From NCBI RefSeq assembly GCF_022768985.1, contig NZ_JALEKL010000004.1:124001-188000 (forward strand): a stretch of DNA of 64,000 bases, given 5' to 3'. A program made the translations under genes and the position numbers. The DNA is from Methanosphaera sp. (GTDB taxonomy: Archaea > Methanobacteriota > Methanobacteria > Methanobacteriales > Methanobacteriaceae). The notes below the pieces were generated by a model that saw only the letters and a program-made list of their open reading frames with translations, did not search any database and was not told the origin of the DNA. Positions 52,754-63,775 of this stretch are shown here, piece by piece. Within the stretch, counting starts at the first letter, position 1. Each line of letters begins with the position of its first letter.

Positions 52754-53941
52754 TTATTTATTTGAAATTATACTAATAATATCTGATTGTTCAAGTTCAT
52801 GTTCACTTGAAATTCTCATATTACGTCTTGCATCAATTGCATGTGTGAAACCTTCACCAATATCTGTGTGGATACAGTATGCAAGATCTCTAGGATTTGA
52901 TCCTTTAGGTATTAAAAGTGCATCAGGTAAGATATTACCTTTCTGGTCAGAGTATTTATGTTCATCTTCAACAGGATATACAACAATTTGATTTAAAACA
53001 TCATATACTGCTGTGTTAATAACGTTTTGAACTCCTGTAGATCCATATTTTTTAAGAACATTTACATCAATATAGTCAAGTGCTGCTTTTTGTTTTTCTG
53101 ATAATTTAGAATCATCAATAACATCAAAATGATCATCACCAGATTTATAGCTTATAAGACCTGCTTTTGCGGCATTAATAAGTGCAAGTTCAGATTCAGC
53201 ACTTGTTGGTATAACTTCATAGTGTTCTTTAAGTCTTGCAATGTTTTCTTCAGCCTGTGGTGTGTCAATTTTATTTGCAACAATAATGATAGGTTTTGCA
53301 TATTCAAGAAGTTTAGATAAGAATTTTAAAATATCCTCTTTTTCCCATTTATCATAGTTATCATCCATGATACGTTCAGCTTCAAGTACATCATCAAGAA
53401 ATACACCAGCACCACTAAGTTGATCTGCTATAACTTTTGCAAAGTTAAGATGTTCTGACATTACTTTTCTTATAAGTCTTGACCAATTTCTTTCAAGAAT
53501 AGAATAAAGCCACATTGTAACTTCATCTCTTAGGAAGTTAACATCATCTAGTGGATCATGACTTCCAGGATCACATGGATTTCCTTCCTCATCTGTTGAT
53601 CCTGATGCATCAATAATATGAATTAATGCTCTTGCCTGACTTAAATCATCAAGGAACTGGTTACCAAGACCTTTACCTTCATGAGCTCCAGGTACAAGAC
53701 CTGCAACATCTATTAATTCAACTGGTATATATCGTGTTGAATCTTCACATTTTCCTGTTCTTGGATTACATGTAACATCAAGTTCTCCACATGGACACTG
53801 TGCTGTTACATATGCTATTGCTGCATTTGCATCGATTGTTGTAAATGGATAATTTGCTACTTCAGCCTCAGATAGTGTTGCTGAATTAAAAAATGATGAT
53901 TTTCCTACGTTTGGTTTTCCTGTTACTGCAATTTGTAACAT
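52754..53941 (-). CDS. YchF/OBG-family GTPase, archaeal type
   Basis: A 395-residue translation-factor-class GTPase. G1 is Gly-Lys-Pro-Asn-Val-Gly-Lys-Ser at 7-14, G3 is Asp-Val-Ala-Gly-Leu-Val-Pro-Gly near 78-85 and G4 is Asn-Lys-Ile-Asp near 212. A Cys-rich insertion near 50-68 (Cys-Pro-Cys-Gly-Glu-Leu, Cys-Asn-Pro, Cys-Glu) is typical of archaeal members. A C-terminal TGS domain (about 325-390) is present (Ala-Leu-Leu-Ile-Pro-Lys-Gly; His-Thr-Asp-Ile-Gly). It is a ribosome- or tRNA-associated regulatory protein. GGAGG precedes the ATG. Confidence 0.92.
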   Translation of the reverse strand: MLQIAVTGKPNVGKSSFFNSATLSEAEVANYPFTTIDANAAIAYVTAQCPCGELDVTCNPRTGKCEDSTRYIPVELIDVAGLVPGAHEGKGLGNQFLDDLSQARALIHIIDASGSTDEEGNPCDPGSHDPLDDVNFLRDEVTMWLYSILERNWSRLIRKVMSEHLNFAKVIADQLSGAGVFLDDVLEAERIMDDNYDKWEKEDILKFLSKLLEYAKPIIIVANKIDTPQAEENIARLKEHYEVIPTSAESELALINAAKAGLISYKSGDDHFDVIDDSKLSEKQKAALDYIDVNVLKKYGSTGVQNVINTAVYDVLNQIVVYPVEDEHKYSDQKGNILPDALLIPKGSNPRDLAYCIHTDIGEGFTHAIDARRNMRISSEHELEQSDIISIISNK

Positions 53942-54092
53942 ATTAAAAAATTCCTCCTATATATGTAATCTAATTTCTAATTTAAAATGAATAATAAAAA
54001 TAATTCCTTACTAAAATAGTATTTAATTAATATATTATATTATCTATTTTCTATCTTAAAGAAGTTATTATTAAAAAATAGTGGCAGTATTA

Positions 54093-54118
54093 TAAAAAAA
54101 GATAAATTGGGTGGTTAA
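54093..54118 (-). terminator. C-run/U-run 3' signal of cbiE
   Basis: In transcript sense TTTAACCACCCAATTTATC is followed by seven T, about 16 bases after the cbiE stop. Confidence 0.5.
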
Positions 54119-54134
54119 ATTAAATTTAATATTT

Positions 54135-54761
54135 CTAAATTACTACAATACACATGTATCCAAATTCCATATTTCTAGCTTCACCAAGTGTAACTTGAAC
54201 AATTTGTTCATCAGGATAGCTTAGTTTTTCACATATTGTAATTGGATGTTCAGGATTATATCCATGATCAATAAGATACTCTGCAAGTTCACTTATGTGT
54301 CTATTTGGTAGTAAGATATTGTTTTTTCCTTCTTCAAGTTTATCAAGAAGATCTTCTGTTGGAGCTTTTCCACCATGAATTGTTATAAGATTTGCATCAT
54401 CCCATGGAATTTGAAGTTTTGCTGATGCAAGCTGGATTGAACTAATACCAGGTGTAACTTCAAGTTTTGTTTTTGGTGAAATTTTCTGCATTGTCTTAAG
54501 CATACCAGAAAATCCAGGATCTCCAGTTGATAAAATTGTTACTTTAAGACCTTCATCAAGGAATGAAACAGCTTTTTTAATAGTTTTTGGAATATCTCTA
54601 GGTTCAAGAACTACCATTTCTGCATCAAGATAATCAAATAGTTCAAGTGATCTTTTACTTCCAACTATAACATCAGATTTTTCAATAATTTCCAAACCTG
54701 CAACTGTTAAATATTCTTTTGCACCAGGTCCAATACCTACAATATTCATTTTATTTGTCAT
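54135..54761 (-). CDS. cbiE: Cobalt-precorrin-7 (C5)-methyltransferase
   Basis: A 208-residue tetrapyrrole methylase of the cobamide pathway. The AdoMet-binding Gly-Ile-Gly-Pro-Gly-Ala is at 10-15, Gly-Ser-Lys-Arg-Ser near 33, Ser-Thr-Gly-Asp-Pro-Gly-Phe near 79-85 and Pro-Gly-Ile-Ser-Ser-Ile-Gln near 103. In many bacteria CbiE is fused to CbiT; here it stands alone. AAGGAA lies 9 bases before the ATG; a Met at position 5 is the alternative start. Cobamides are needed by the methyltransferases of methanogenesis. Confidence 0.9.
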   Translation of the reverse strand: MTNKMNIVGIGPGAKEYLTVAGLEIIEKSDVIVGSKRSLELFDYLDAEMVVLEPRDIPKTIKKAVSFLDEGLKVTILSTGDPGFSGMLKTMQKISPKTKLEVTPGISSIQLASAKLQIPWDDANLITIHGGKAPTEDLLDKLEEGKNNILLPNRHISELAEYLIDHGYNPEHPITICEKLSYPDEQIVQVTLGEARNMEFGYMCIVVI

Positions 54762-54870
54762 TTTAATAGTTCCTTAAAATTGTTTTATTATATATTGTTA
54801 TATTCCTATGTTTTTAAATATAAATTTATATGATAAAAAAAACTAAAAAAAGATAGAAAAGAAATGGATT

Positions 54871-55665
54871 TTATGGTTTTGTTATTTTATCTTTAGCATC
54901 TTTGAGTGTGGTTTTTGACTTATTTTTAATATTTTCAACTTCTTCACTACTATAAGCTTCAACTGCTTTTTGTAGCATCTTTTTGTAGAATTTAACAATA
55001 TATCCAACACATGCTGCACTAACTACTGTTCCTATTCCTATTGCATTAATACATCCAAGCTGAATATATGATATTATAGCTGCTAAAATTACACATATAA
55101 CATCAAAGACTACTTTTATTTCACCAAATCCTTTCTCTAGTTTTTGACTAACAACTATGAGAATTCCATCATCAGGTAGAAGTAAGGTTTTTGCTTTTAC
55201 TTCAAATACAATTCCTAGTGCCATTATAAAACATGATGCTATGCATAATATCCATTTATCAAGTTGTGTTGTTGGAATTATATTTTCAGTTAACTTCATT
55301 GTGAAATTTGTAAAATATCCAAAAACAAATGAAAGTATGACTTGGAAGTATTGAATTTTCTTAAATTCAGATTTTGCTATGAGAACTTCACATATGACAA
55401 AAAATAAATTAAAAAATATGAGAATTGTTCCCACATTAAATGGTGTAACTAAAGATAATACATATGCAAATGCACTCATTGGTGATGTTCCCATATTACA
55501 ACGTATGGAAAGAGCAATAGCAACTGCCATAAGAAGCAGTCCAATATTAAGAAAGAGTATCTTTTTAATTTTTACTTTTAAGTTTAAATCTTCACTGGTT
55601 TGTTTTATGAATTCTCTTTTGAGAAATTCTTCCACCATTTTAAAGTATTTAGATTTATTTTCCAT
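54871..55665 (-). CDS. YczE/YitT-family membrane protein
   Basis: A 264-residue protein with about five to six membrane segments, the motif Asn-Met-Gly-Thr-Ser-Pro near 57-62 and the later Leu-Leu-Leu-Pro-Asp-Asp-Gly, which I associate with YczE/YyaS-type YitT relatives. About 30 soluble residues at each end are charged; the C-terminal one ends in Lys-rich helix. The transport substrate, if any, is unknown. GTGAT stands upstream of the ATG. Confidence 0.6.
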   Translation of the reverse strand: MENKSKYFKMVEEFLKREFIKQTSEDLNLKVKIKKILFLNIGLLLMAVAIALSIRCNMGTSPMSAFAYVLSLVTPFNVGTILIFFNLFFVICEVLIAKSEFKKIQYFQVILSFVFGYFTNFTMKLTENIIPTTQLDKWILCIASCFIMALGIVFEVKAKTLLLPDDGILIVVSQKLEKGFGEIKVVFDVICVILAAIISYIQLGCINAIGIGTVVSAACVGYIVKFYKKMLQKAVEAYSSEEVENIKNKSKTTLKDAKDKITKP

Positions 55666-55791
55666 TAATAATCACAAAAAACTATAATTCTATGTTTAAT
55701 TAATTTGTAAATAATAAAATTAGTAATTAAGTATAATAAAAGTAGTTTATCTTTTAAAAAAATAAAAAATTAGACTTTAGAATAATTAATT

Positions 55792-57081
55792 CTAAAGCAT
55801 CTTAAGAATTCCTGGAATTGTTCCATAACCAATAAGTATTATAAGAATTACAATGAAAAATGTTGTAATCATACGCATAATAGTACCAGCTCTCTCCTCA
55901 GATAAGTTATATCTTGCAAGAACATTAAGCAGGCTATTAAAACGTCGACTTATCCAACAACGCACAGCCATTGGAAAGATTCTTGTATACTTATTTAGTG
56001 TATCATTAAATTCCTTACGTCTTTGAGGTGTAACTCTCATATTGAGAACTTCCTCAAGTATTAATCCACCATCAAGAGGCTTCATTGGAAGTAGGTTAAA
56101 TGTACCAACAGCAAAGTTAAGAATATAAATTAGTGAAAATATTTCACTAAGTGTTGGAAGTACTGCAGGAATTACCTCACCATATTTAGCTTTTGCTTGT
56201 TGTGTAACAATTTCATGTCCTTTTGTTCTTATACCAATATATGCCTTTGATGAATTTGATGGACTCGATGATAATGTAAGATTATATTCGCCCTTATCTG
56301 TAACAATATTAATTCTATCACCAATATGAAGACCATTTAAGGCATTCATATACTCTGGTGTTGTAGATGTTGTCTTGTTATTAATAGATTTAATAACCAT
56401 ACCGTCTGCAAGAACACCTTCAGCAGGACTGCCTGATACAACACTTGATATTTCCATACCATCTGTTGTATAGATATGTTCTGATGCTATAAATCCACCA
56501 ATTCCCATAGAAATGACAAGTGCAATAATACAAAGAATTACATTTGCCATAGGACCTGCAAAAAATACTCGTATCTTTGAGATACTATTTGCCTCAGATA
56601 ACTGTTTTTCATTAGGTTCAACAAATGCACCAGGAATAATACCAAGAAGTATTAATCCAACAGAGTCAATGTCAATCTTTTCTGCTGCTGCAACAACTCC
56701 ATGACCACCTTCATGTATAATTAATACAGTGGCAAGAGCAATAAGTCCTGTTGCAAATGGAATATAAATTGGTGAACCTGGAATATCAACACCTGGAAGA
56801 ATTAATGATACTGTAGGTTGATTAAACATGATCTGAAGTGAATAAATAACACTCCAAACCATTACAACTATCAGTATCACACCAAGTGGCATTAAGAGGT
56901 TAAGAAATCTCTTCCAGAAATTAGGTGAAATATTAGCAATTTTATTAATAATATTACGTAGCTTATCTGTTTTAAGCATTATCATAATTCCATCAATATC
57001 AATGTATGGCTTGTTTTTCAGTAGTAATGCAACAATCCATACTATAATGAAACCAATCAAATAATAGTATAATACATTCAT
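55792..57081 (-). CDS. Site-2-type intramembrane metalloprotease (M50 family) with PDZ domain
   Basis: A 429-residue membrane protease. The zinc motif His-Glu-Gly-Gly-His is near residue 125 in a membrane segment, and the third ligand is in Asn-Leu-Leu-Pro-Met-Lys-Pro-Leu-Asp-Gly-Gly near 330. A PDZ-like domain lies between (about 205-290), as in RseP and archaeal S2P. It cleaves membrane-anchored regulators; the substrate is not visible. AGGTAA precedes the ATG. It lies 26 bases downstream of purL in the same direction, likely cotranscribed. Confidence 0.88.
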   Translation of the reverse strand: MNVLYYYLIGFIIVWIVALLLKNKPYIDIDGIMIMLKTDKLRNIINKIANISPNFWKRFLNLLMPLGVILIVVMVWSVIYSLQIMFNQPTVSLILPGVDIPGSPIYIPFATGLIALATVLIIHEGGHGVVAAAEKIDIDSVGLILLGIIPGAFVEPNEKQLSEANSISKIRVFFAGPMANVILCIIALVISMGIGGFIASEHIYTTDGMEISSVVSGSPAEGVLADGMVIKSINNKTTSTTPEYMNALNGLHIGDRINIVTDKGEYNLTLSSSPSNSSKAYIGIRTKGHEIVTQQAKAKYGEVIPAVLPTLSEIFSLIYILNFAVGTFNLLPMKPLDGGLILEEVLNMRVTPQRRKEFNDTLNKYTRIFPMAVRCWISRRFNSLLNVLARYNLSEERAGTIMRMITTFFIVILIILIGYGTIPGILKML

Positions 57082-57106
57082 AAAATTACCTTATATTCAT
57101 CTAAGT

Positions 57107-59281
57107 TTATATCATTTGTTTTTCAATTGTTGTTGTGTTTGCTGTTGTAAGTTCATCAACTTTAATGTTGATAAGTTCATCATCACCACAGCTTATGTTA
57201 ACTGTAGCATCATCTTTAACTTCACCAATAACTGCATATGCAACATCTACATCATCAAGTGCTTTGGTAATTGTATCTTTTGCATCTGCTTTAATTGTTA
57301 CAATAAATCTGCTTACAGATTCTGAGTAAAGTTTTGCAATATCTGACATTTCACCTTCAATAGGCATATCTTTAATATCTACATTTACTCCCATGCCTGA
57401 TTTTATACTCATAAGAGCTAAAGCAACACTAAGTCCACCTTTTGAAAGGTCATGTACTGCTGTTATGTCGTCTGTGTAGTTGTCAATTAATGATTTTACA
57501 GCCATTGATACGTTGTAGTTTTCATCAAGTCTGATTTGTGGAGGGTTTCCTGCTACAATATCATGGATTTCACGTGCATATTGTGATCCTTCAAGTTCAT
57601 CATATGTATTACCAAGGAGTAATACTAGATCTCCATCTTCTTTAAATGGCATTGTTTTAATGTTTGTATTTTCAATAACACCAACTGTACCAACAATAGG
57701 TGATGGATTTACTGTAACTCCTTCTGTTTCATTGTAGAAACTTACATTTCCACTGATAAATGGTGTAACAAATTTATTTGCAACATCACTCATACCAGCA
57801 ATTGATTGTTTAAATTGCCAGAATACTTCAGGTTTTTCAGGGTTACCATAGTTTAGACAGTCAACAAGAGCAATAGGTCTTGCACCCATACTTATAGCAT
57901 TGTTGATTGATTCAAGTACAGATCCTGCAGCTCCCATGTAAGGATCAAGATATACATGTGTACTGTTACAGTCTGTGTTAATTGTAAATGATGTATCATT
58001 ATCTACTTTAACAACAGCAGAGTCATCACCAGGTTTTACAACAGTTCTAAGTTGAACTTCATGGTCATACTGGCTGTATACCCATTTTTTACTTGTAAGA
58101 TTTTCACTTGAAAGTAGTTCAACAAGTGCATCTTTTATGTCATATTCTGGAATTTCTACAGGTGTTTCATCTTTTTGTGGTGCTACTGCTTCACGTTCAA
58201 TGATAGGTGCATCTGTAAAGAGTACATTTGGTGCATGACAGATTTCTTCATCTCCATCAACAATTACAAATTCACGTTCATCAATAATTGTACCAATAAC
58301 AGCGCGTGAAAGATCATGTTTTGCACAGATTTCTTCAGCTTTTGCTACATCTTCTTTTGAAATTGCAAATACCATACGTTCTTGTGATTCAGAAAGCATA
58401 ATTTCATATGCTGTCATGTTTTCTTCACGAAGTGGGATTTTATTAAGGTCAATACGTGAACCATTTCCACCTTTATCTGCCATTTCAGAAAGACAACATG
58501 TAAGACCTCCTCCTCCAAGATCTTTTACTCCATGTACATCAATTTCTTCAAGAATTTCATATGTTGCTTCCATTACACGTTTTTTAGTGAAAGGATCTGC
58601 AACTTGAACAGCTGGTCTGTCTTCAATTTCAGATTTTGATGTTAATTCTTCTGATGCAAATGTTACACCATGGATACCATCACGTCCTGTTGTTCCTCCC
58701 ATAAGAAGGTATACATCGCCAACAACAGGTGCTGATCCATATACAATTTCATCTTTTTTTACAAGTCCTGCACAAACTACATTTACAAGTGGATTGTATT
58801 GGAAGTTATCATCAAATTCAATTTCTCCACCAACTGTAGGTACACCAATTCTGTTACCATAGTCTGAAATTCCTTTTACTACATAGTCAAATATGTATTT
58901 TGATCTTTGATCTGACATATGTCCAAATCTAAGAGCATCAAGAAGTACAACAGGTCTTGCTCCCATACTTATAATATCACGTACAATTCCACCAATACCT
59001 GTTCCTGCTCCACCGTATGGTTCTACAGCAGATGGGTGGTTGTGGCTTTCCATTCCAATAGCAAGAGCATATTCATCAGTTAAACTTACAATACCAGCAT
59101 CATCCCCAGGTCCGAGTATTACATCAGGACCATCTGTTGGGAAGTTTTTTAGTATTGGTCGGCTACTTTTATATGAGCAATGTTCTGAAAACATTACATC
59201 CATCATACCTAATTCTAGTTCATTAGGTTCTCGTCCAAGTACTTCTTTTATATATTTTAATTCATCATCAGTTAAAACCAT
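57107..59281 (-). CDS. purL: Phosphoribosylformylglycinamidine synthase, subunit PurL
   Basis: A 724-residue small-type PurL, which needs separate PurS and PurQ. Phe-Ser-Glu-His-Cys-Ser-Tyr-Lys-Ser is near 29-37, the nucleotide-binding Gly-Pro-Gly-Asp-Asp-Ala-Gly near 54-60, and Glu-Ser-His-Asn-His-Pro near 73-78; the second half repeats the fold (Gly-Asp-Asp-Ser-Ala-Val near 413; Gly-Asn-Val-Ser-Phe-Tyr-Asn near 540). An in-frame TTG at 59293 exists, but the family start fits the ATG at 59281 (Met-Val-Leu-Thr-Asp-Asp-Glu), preceded by AAAGG. Confidence 0.95.
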   Translation of the reverse strand: MVLTDDELKYIKEVLGREPNELELGMMDVMFSEHCSYKSSRPILKNFPTDGPDVILGPGDDAGIVSLTDEYALAIGMESHNHPSAVEPYGGAGTGIGGIVRDIISMGARPVVLLDALRFGHMSDQRSKYIFDYVVKGISDYGNRIGVPTVGGEIEFDDNFQYNPLVNVVCAGLVKKDEIVYGSAPVVGDVYLLMGGTTGRDGIHGVTFASEELTSKSEIEDRPAVQVADPFTKKRVMEATYEILEEIDVHGVKDLGGGGLTCCLSEMADKGGNGSRIDLNKIPLREENMTAYEIMLSESQERMVFAISKEDVAKAEEICAKHDLSRAVIGTIIDEREFVIVDGDEEICHAPNVLFTDAPIIEREAVAPQKDETPVEIPEYDIKDALVELLSSENLTSKKWVYSQYDHEVQLRTVVKPGDDSAVVKVDNDTSFTINTDCNSTHVYLDPYMGAAGSVLESINNAISMGARPIALVDCLNYGNPEKPEVFWQFKQSIAGMSDVANKFVTPFISGNVSFYNETEGVTVNPSPIVGTVGVIENTNIKTMPFKEDGDLVLLLGNTYDELEGSQYAREIHDIVAGNPPQIRLDENYNVSMAVKSLIDNYTDDITAVHDLSKGGLSVALALMSIKSGMGVNVDIKDMPIEGEMSDIAKLYSESVSRFIVTIKADAKDTITKALDDVDVAYAVIGEVKDDATVNISCGDDELINIKVDELTTANTTTIEKQMI

Positions 59282-59392
59282 AAACTCATACAACCTTTGT
59301 GAAATTTTTTTTTATACTTTAATTATATATTTTTGTGTTTTAATTTACTAGTTTTTTATAATTTTAATACTTATACTAATATTCCAACTTGC

Positions 59393-62300
59393 TTATTCAT
59401 CAATTGAAATTTCAAGTGTTTCATCTTCAATTTTCCATTCTTTGGAATATCCTGTGGATGTAACATCTTCAAATATAAGTTTATCTGTACGTACTTCATT
59501 TGATATGTATTCTTGGTGTTTTGATACAATATCTTTGAATTCATCACTACATTTAATATGTACTTTAATGTTTGCTTCTACATTAAGATCCATATCTTTA
59601 CGCATATCTTGGATACGTCTTATAAGTTCACGTGCCATAGCTTCAGCATAGATTTCATCTGTAAGTTCTGTATCTACATATACACTTCCATTTGTAAAGT
59701 CACAGCTTACAAGGTTTTCTGGAACATCTTTTTCAAAGAGTATTTCTTCAGCTTCAAGTGTAATATCTTTATCATCAAAGCTTATTGTGTATGTTCCATC
59801 AGCTTCAACTGCTGCTTGTATATCTGCTCCATCTACATCATCAGAGTCAAAGTATGCTTTTACACGTCCAAGATCTCCTCTGAGTTTAGGACCAAGTATT
59901 GCCATGTTAGGTTTTGCAATAATTATAGCATTTTCAAGTTCTGATTCAATTGTTACTTGTTTTGTGTTTGCTTGTTCTTTAAGTACAGCTTCAAGTGAAT
60001 TAATTGCATCTGCAACTTTTTCATCTTCTGTTACAACTGTAATGTTTTGTACAGGCCATCTGAGTTTGAATCTTGCAACATCTCTTGCATGTGCACATGC
60101 TTCAATTACATCACGTATGTAGTTCATGTTTTCTTCAAGTTCTACATCGATTTCATCTTCATTATATCCCCAGTCAAGCATATGTACACTTTCTGGTGCA
60201 TCTTCTTCTGTACCAACAACAATGTTTTGATAGATTTCTTCTGTTACATATGGTGCAATTGGTGCAAGTGTTTTTATAAGATCTTTAAGTGTGTAGTATA
60301 ATGTGTAGTATGCTCCAAGTTTATCAGGATCATCACTTTCTACCCATGTTCTTCCACGTATAAGTCTTACATACCAACGACTTAGATCTTCAAGTACAAA
60401 TTCTGTAATTTTTTCTGTTGCTCTGTTAAATTCAAGAGCTTCAAAGTCTTCTTCTACAGATTTTGTAAGTGAGTTAATACGTGAACGTATCCATAGATCT
60501 TCTTCTCTGAATTTAAGATCTTCTTTGTTATGTTCTGTTGCATTGAAGTTATCAAGGCTCATGTATGTTGTTGAGAAGTAATATACATTCCATAAGATGT
60601 TAAAGAGTTTTGCTGAGTTTTGTACTTCATCCCAGTTAAATTTAAGGTCATCCCATGGTTTGTTAGCATCAAGTAGATAGAATCTAAGAATATCTGCACT
60701 GTATTTTTCAATTACTTCCTCTGGACTTACAACATTTCCTAGTGATTTACTCATCTTTTTACCTTCAGAGTCAAGTGTAAATCCGTGCATTAATACTTTC
60801 TTATATGGTGCTTTTCCAAATGCTGCTACTCCAAGACCAAGTTGTGAATAGAACCATCCTCTTGTCTGGTCATGTCCTTCTGCAATGAAATCATATGGGA
60901 ACCATTCATCAAAGTTATCTGATGGATCTTGTGGGTAGTGTAGTGCTGCCCATCCTGCAACTCCTGAGTCAATCCATACATCAAGTACATCTTCTACTCT
61001 GTGCATTACTCCACCACAATCACAGTCTATTGTAATGTTATCAACGTGTGGTCTGTGTATGAAGTCACCTGTAAGTGTGTCGTCACCTGATAGTTCTTTA
61101 AGTTCACTTTTGGATCCTACAACAACTTTTTCTCCACATTTATCACATGTCCAGATAGGAAGTGGTATACCCCAATATCTTTGTCTTGATATTGTCCAAT
61201 CACGTGCATTTTCAACCCAATTTTTGAATCTGCTTTCTCCAGCCCATCCTGGTACCCATTCTACTTTATCAATTTCTTCAAGCATTTGATCTTTGATTTC
61301 AGTAACTTTAAGGAACCATTGTTTTGTTGCAATGTACATGATAGGTGTTTTACATCTCCAACAGTATCCTACTCTGTGGTGAATATCTCCAGATTTAAGT
61401 AGTGCTCCTGCATGGAAGAGGTCATGTGTAATTTCATCGTTTGTTTCACGTATAGGTTTTGATTCATATACTCCAGCTTCATCTGTGTATGTTCCATCTT
61501 CACCTACAGGACAGAATGGTTCTATGTTGTTTGCCATACCTACTTCATAATCCTCAGGACCATGACCTGGTGCTGTATGTACACAACCTGTACCATCTTC
61601 AAGTGTTACGTGATCTCCAAGAATTACTCTGTGTGTAAATTCTGCCTGTTTTGGTACTTTATCAGCAAGAGGATGTGCATATGTTATGCCTTTGAGATCT
61701 TCTCCTTTTACTGTTTTTAGGATTTTTGTTTCTTCATCTTCACCAAATACAGAGTCAATAAGTTCTGTTGCCATGATTACAATTTCATCATTTCCAGTTT
61801 CTGTATTTGTGTATTGTACATAACTGTAATCAAATGCTCCATTTACACTTACTGCCATGTTTGCTGGTATTGTCCATGGTGTTGTTGTCCAGATAAGAAT
61901 GTATGTTGGTATGTCATATTCTTGTTCATCAAGTTTAAATTTAACATAAATTGATGGGTCTGTCATTTCACCATATTCAATTTCTGCATTTGCAAGTGCA
62001 GTTTGGCAGTGTGGACACCATGTAATTACTCTTTTATCTTGAACAAGTAAGTCTTTTTCATCTGCTTGTTTAAGAGTCCACCAACAGGATTCCATGTATC
62101 CATTATCATATGTTACATATGGATCATCCCAGTCCATCCAAACACCCATCTGTTTGAATTGTTCTGTCATATCTTCTTTGTTTTTTACTGCAAATTCTTT
62201 ACATTGATCAACAAAGGAGTCTATTCCATATTTTTCTTCAATTTCTTGTTTACTTTTAATGTCAAGAATTTCTTCTACTTTATGTTCAATAGGAAGTCCG

Positions 62301-62563
62301 TGTGTATCCCATCCTGCTTGACGTCTAAGATCATATCCTGACATACTTTTATATCTTAGGAATGAATCTTTGATTGTTTTATTCCATGTAGTTCCTAGAT
62401 GTATTCTTCCACTACAGTATGGTGGTCCATCAAGAAATGAGTATTTTGGTCTATTTTCTCTTAGTTTTTTGGTTTTTTCAAATATTTCATTTTGATTCCA
62501 AAACTCTTGGATTTTCTTTTCTAAATTTTTATCATATCCTTGAGCTACCTCATTTATCGGCAT
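59393..62563 (-). CDS. ileS: Isoleucyl-tRNA synthetase
   Basis: A 1056-residue class I synthetase of the archaeal/eukaryotic type. The KMSKS loop is near residue 606 (Lys-Lys-Met-Ser-Lys-Ser), and the HIGH position near 55-58 reads His-Leu-Gly-Thr instead of His-x-Gly-His. An editing domain (about 190-400), two Cys-x2-Cys zinc sites (Cys-Pro-His-Cys near 186; Cys-Trp-Arg-Cys near 402 and Cys-Asp-Lys-Cys near 468) and a C-terminal anticodon-binding region follow. AGGAGAT precedes the ATG. Confidence 0.95.
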   Translation of the reverse strand: MPINEVAQGYDKNLEKKIQEFWNQNEIFEKTKKLRENRPKYSFLDGPPYCSGRIHLGTTWNKTIKDSFLRYKSMSGYDLRRQAGWDTHGLPIEHKVEEILDIKSKQEIEEKYGIDSFVDQCKEFAVKNKEDMTEQFKQMGVWMDWDDPYVTYDNGYMESCWWTLKQADEKDLLVQDKRVITWCPHCQTALANAEIEYGEMTDPSIYVKFKLDEQEYDIPTYILIWTTTPWTIPANMAVSVNGAFDYSYVQYTNTETGNDEIVIMATELIDSVFGEDEETKILKTVKGEDLKGITYAHPLADKVPKQAEFTHRVILGDHVTLEDGTGCVHTAPGHGPEDYEVGMANNIEPFCPVGEDGTYTDEAGVYESKPIRETNDEITHDLFHAGALLKSGDIHHRVGYCWRCKTPIMYIATKQWFLKVTEIKDQMLEEIDKVEWVPGWAGESRFKNWVENARDWTISRQRYWGIPLPIWTCDKCGEKVVVGSKSELKELSGDDTLTGDFIHRPHVDNITIDCDCGGVMHRVEDVLDVWIDSGVAGWAALHYPQDPSDNFDEWFPYDFIAEGHDQTRGWFYSQLGLGVAAFGKAPYKKVLMHGFTLDSEGKKMSKSLGNVVSPEEVIEKYSADILRFYLLDANKPWDDLKFNWDEVQNSAKLFNILWNVYYFSTTYMSLDNFNATEHNKEDLKFREEDLWIRSRINSLTKSVEEDFEALEFNRATEKITEFVLEDLSRWYVRLIRGRTWVESDDPDKLGAYYTLYYTLKDLIKTLAPIAPYVTEEIYQNIVVGTEEDAPESVHMLDWGYNEDEIDVELEENMNYIRDVIEACAHARDVARFKLRWPVQNITVVTEDEKVADAINSLEAVLKEQANTKQVTIESELENAIIIAKPNMAILGPKLRGDLGRVKAYFDSDDVDGADIQAAVEADGTYTISFDDKDITLEAEEILFEKDVPENLVSCDFTNGSVYVDTELTDEIYAEAMARELIRRIQDMRKDMDLNVEANIKVHIKCSDEFKDIVSKHQEYISNEVRTDKLIFEDVTSTGYSKEWKIEDETLEISIDE

Positions 62564-62842
62564 ATATTATCTCCTATTATTTTTTTGGGTAGATATTCAC
62601 TTTTTGAGTTTATGGTTTTATTCATGAATATTCCCTTTTTAATGTTAACATTATCTAATGAAGTTGATCATTTATAAGATAATGTTATAATATTTACTAT
62701 TTATATAATTACTTAAAATAATAGTTAACTATAATATATTAAAAATAATACTTTTAAAATAATATTAAAATCATAGATTATAAATAGAAAAGATAAGATT
62801 TCTTATTTATTTTAACAAATTTTTTGGGGAGTTTACTTTAGT

Positions 62843-63625
62843 ATGAATTATTTAATAATTAATGGAAGTCCAAGACGACAAAATACATGGAAGATAGTTG
62901 AAAGAATTAAAGATACATTATCTGATAATGATACTTCTGCAAATTTCTGGGAAGTTGACCTTATGAAAGAAGACATTCCACTATGCATGGGTTGTTTTAG
63001 TTGTTTTATGAATGGTGAAGATAGCTGTCCTCATGCTGATAAAGTACAGCCTATTGTTGAGATGATGAAAAAATGTGATGGTCTTATTATTACATCACCT
63101 GTATATGCACTTAATGTAACAGCACTTATTAAGAATTTCATTGATCATCTTGCATACTTCTTCCACAGACCATACTTCTTTAATAAAAAGGCAATTGTTG
63201 TTACAACAACAGCAGGTGCAGGAGCAAAAGATGCAGGAAAATATCTTGATGAAACACTAAGACATTTTGGATATAATAAACGATACAAGCTTTGTTTTGT
63301 AAATAGTTATGATGCTCGTGGAAAACTTCCATTTAAGGTACGTGAAGAGATTGATAAACAAACACTAAAATTCTATGATGATATAAAAGAAGACAGGCTT
63401 TATTCTCCATCATTTAAGGCTTTGTTCTACTATAATATGTGGCGTTCAATGGCATATAATGGACATGTTAAAGCTGATCAAAATTACTGGGTTGAAAATA
63501 ATATGATGGATAGTGAATTTCATCCAGACATACCATGTAGTGGACTTAAAAAATTACCATTTAAGATCTTCTATAAGATAATGCTCATGTTTTTAAGTCA
63601 AAATAAGGTTGAAGCATCAACATAA
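62843..63625 (+). CDS. Iron-sulfur flavoprotein / NADPH-dependent FMN reductase-like
   Basis: A 260-residue flavodoxin-fold protein. Asn-Gly-Ser-Pro-Arg at 7-11 binds FMN phosphate, Cys-Met-Gly-Cys-Phe-Ser-Cys near 48-54 with a further Cys near 62 could bind an iron-sulfur cluster, and Ser-Pro-Val-Tyr near 86 is typical. Methanogens have many such proteins, linked to oxidative stress or electron transfer. The last 80 residues are an extension rich in aromatic residues. GGGGAG lies upstream of the ATG. The exact partner is unknown. Confidence 0.82.
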   Translation: MNYLIINGSPRRQNTWKIVERIKDTLSDNDTSANFWEVDLMKEDIPLCMGCFSCFMNGEDSCPHADKVQPIVEMMKKCDGLIITSPVYALNVTALIKNFIDHLAYFFHRPYFFNKKAIVVTTTAGAGAKDAGKYLDETLRHFGYNKRYKLCFVNSYDARGKLPFKVREEIDKQTLKFYDDIKEDRLYSPSFKALFYYNMWRSMAYNGHVKADQNYWVENNMMDSEFHPDIPCSGLKKLPFKIFYKIMLMFLSQNKVEAST

Positions 63626-63726
63626 AATCCACTTCTTTTCCTATTTTTTTCCTAGTTTTTTTTTAAATTTAATATTTTATCATAAAAAGAAGAGTTGTAG
63701 CTATTTTTTCATAAAATTTATTTCAA

Positions 63727-63754
63727 TAAAAAAAGATAAAATGTTGGGGGGGGT
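63727..63754 (-). terminator. C-run/U-run 3' signal of the S-adenosylmethionine synthetase gene
   Basis: In transcript sense TTTTTAACCCCCCCCAACATTTTATC is followed by seven T, about 20 bases after the stop. With the fae-hps signal it is the clearest example, with eight C in a row. Confidence 0.65.
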
Positions 63755-63775
63755 TAAAAATTAAAGAATTTATAC

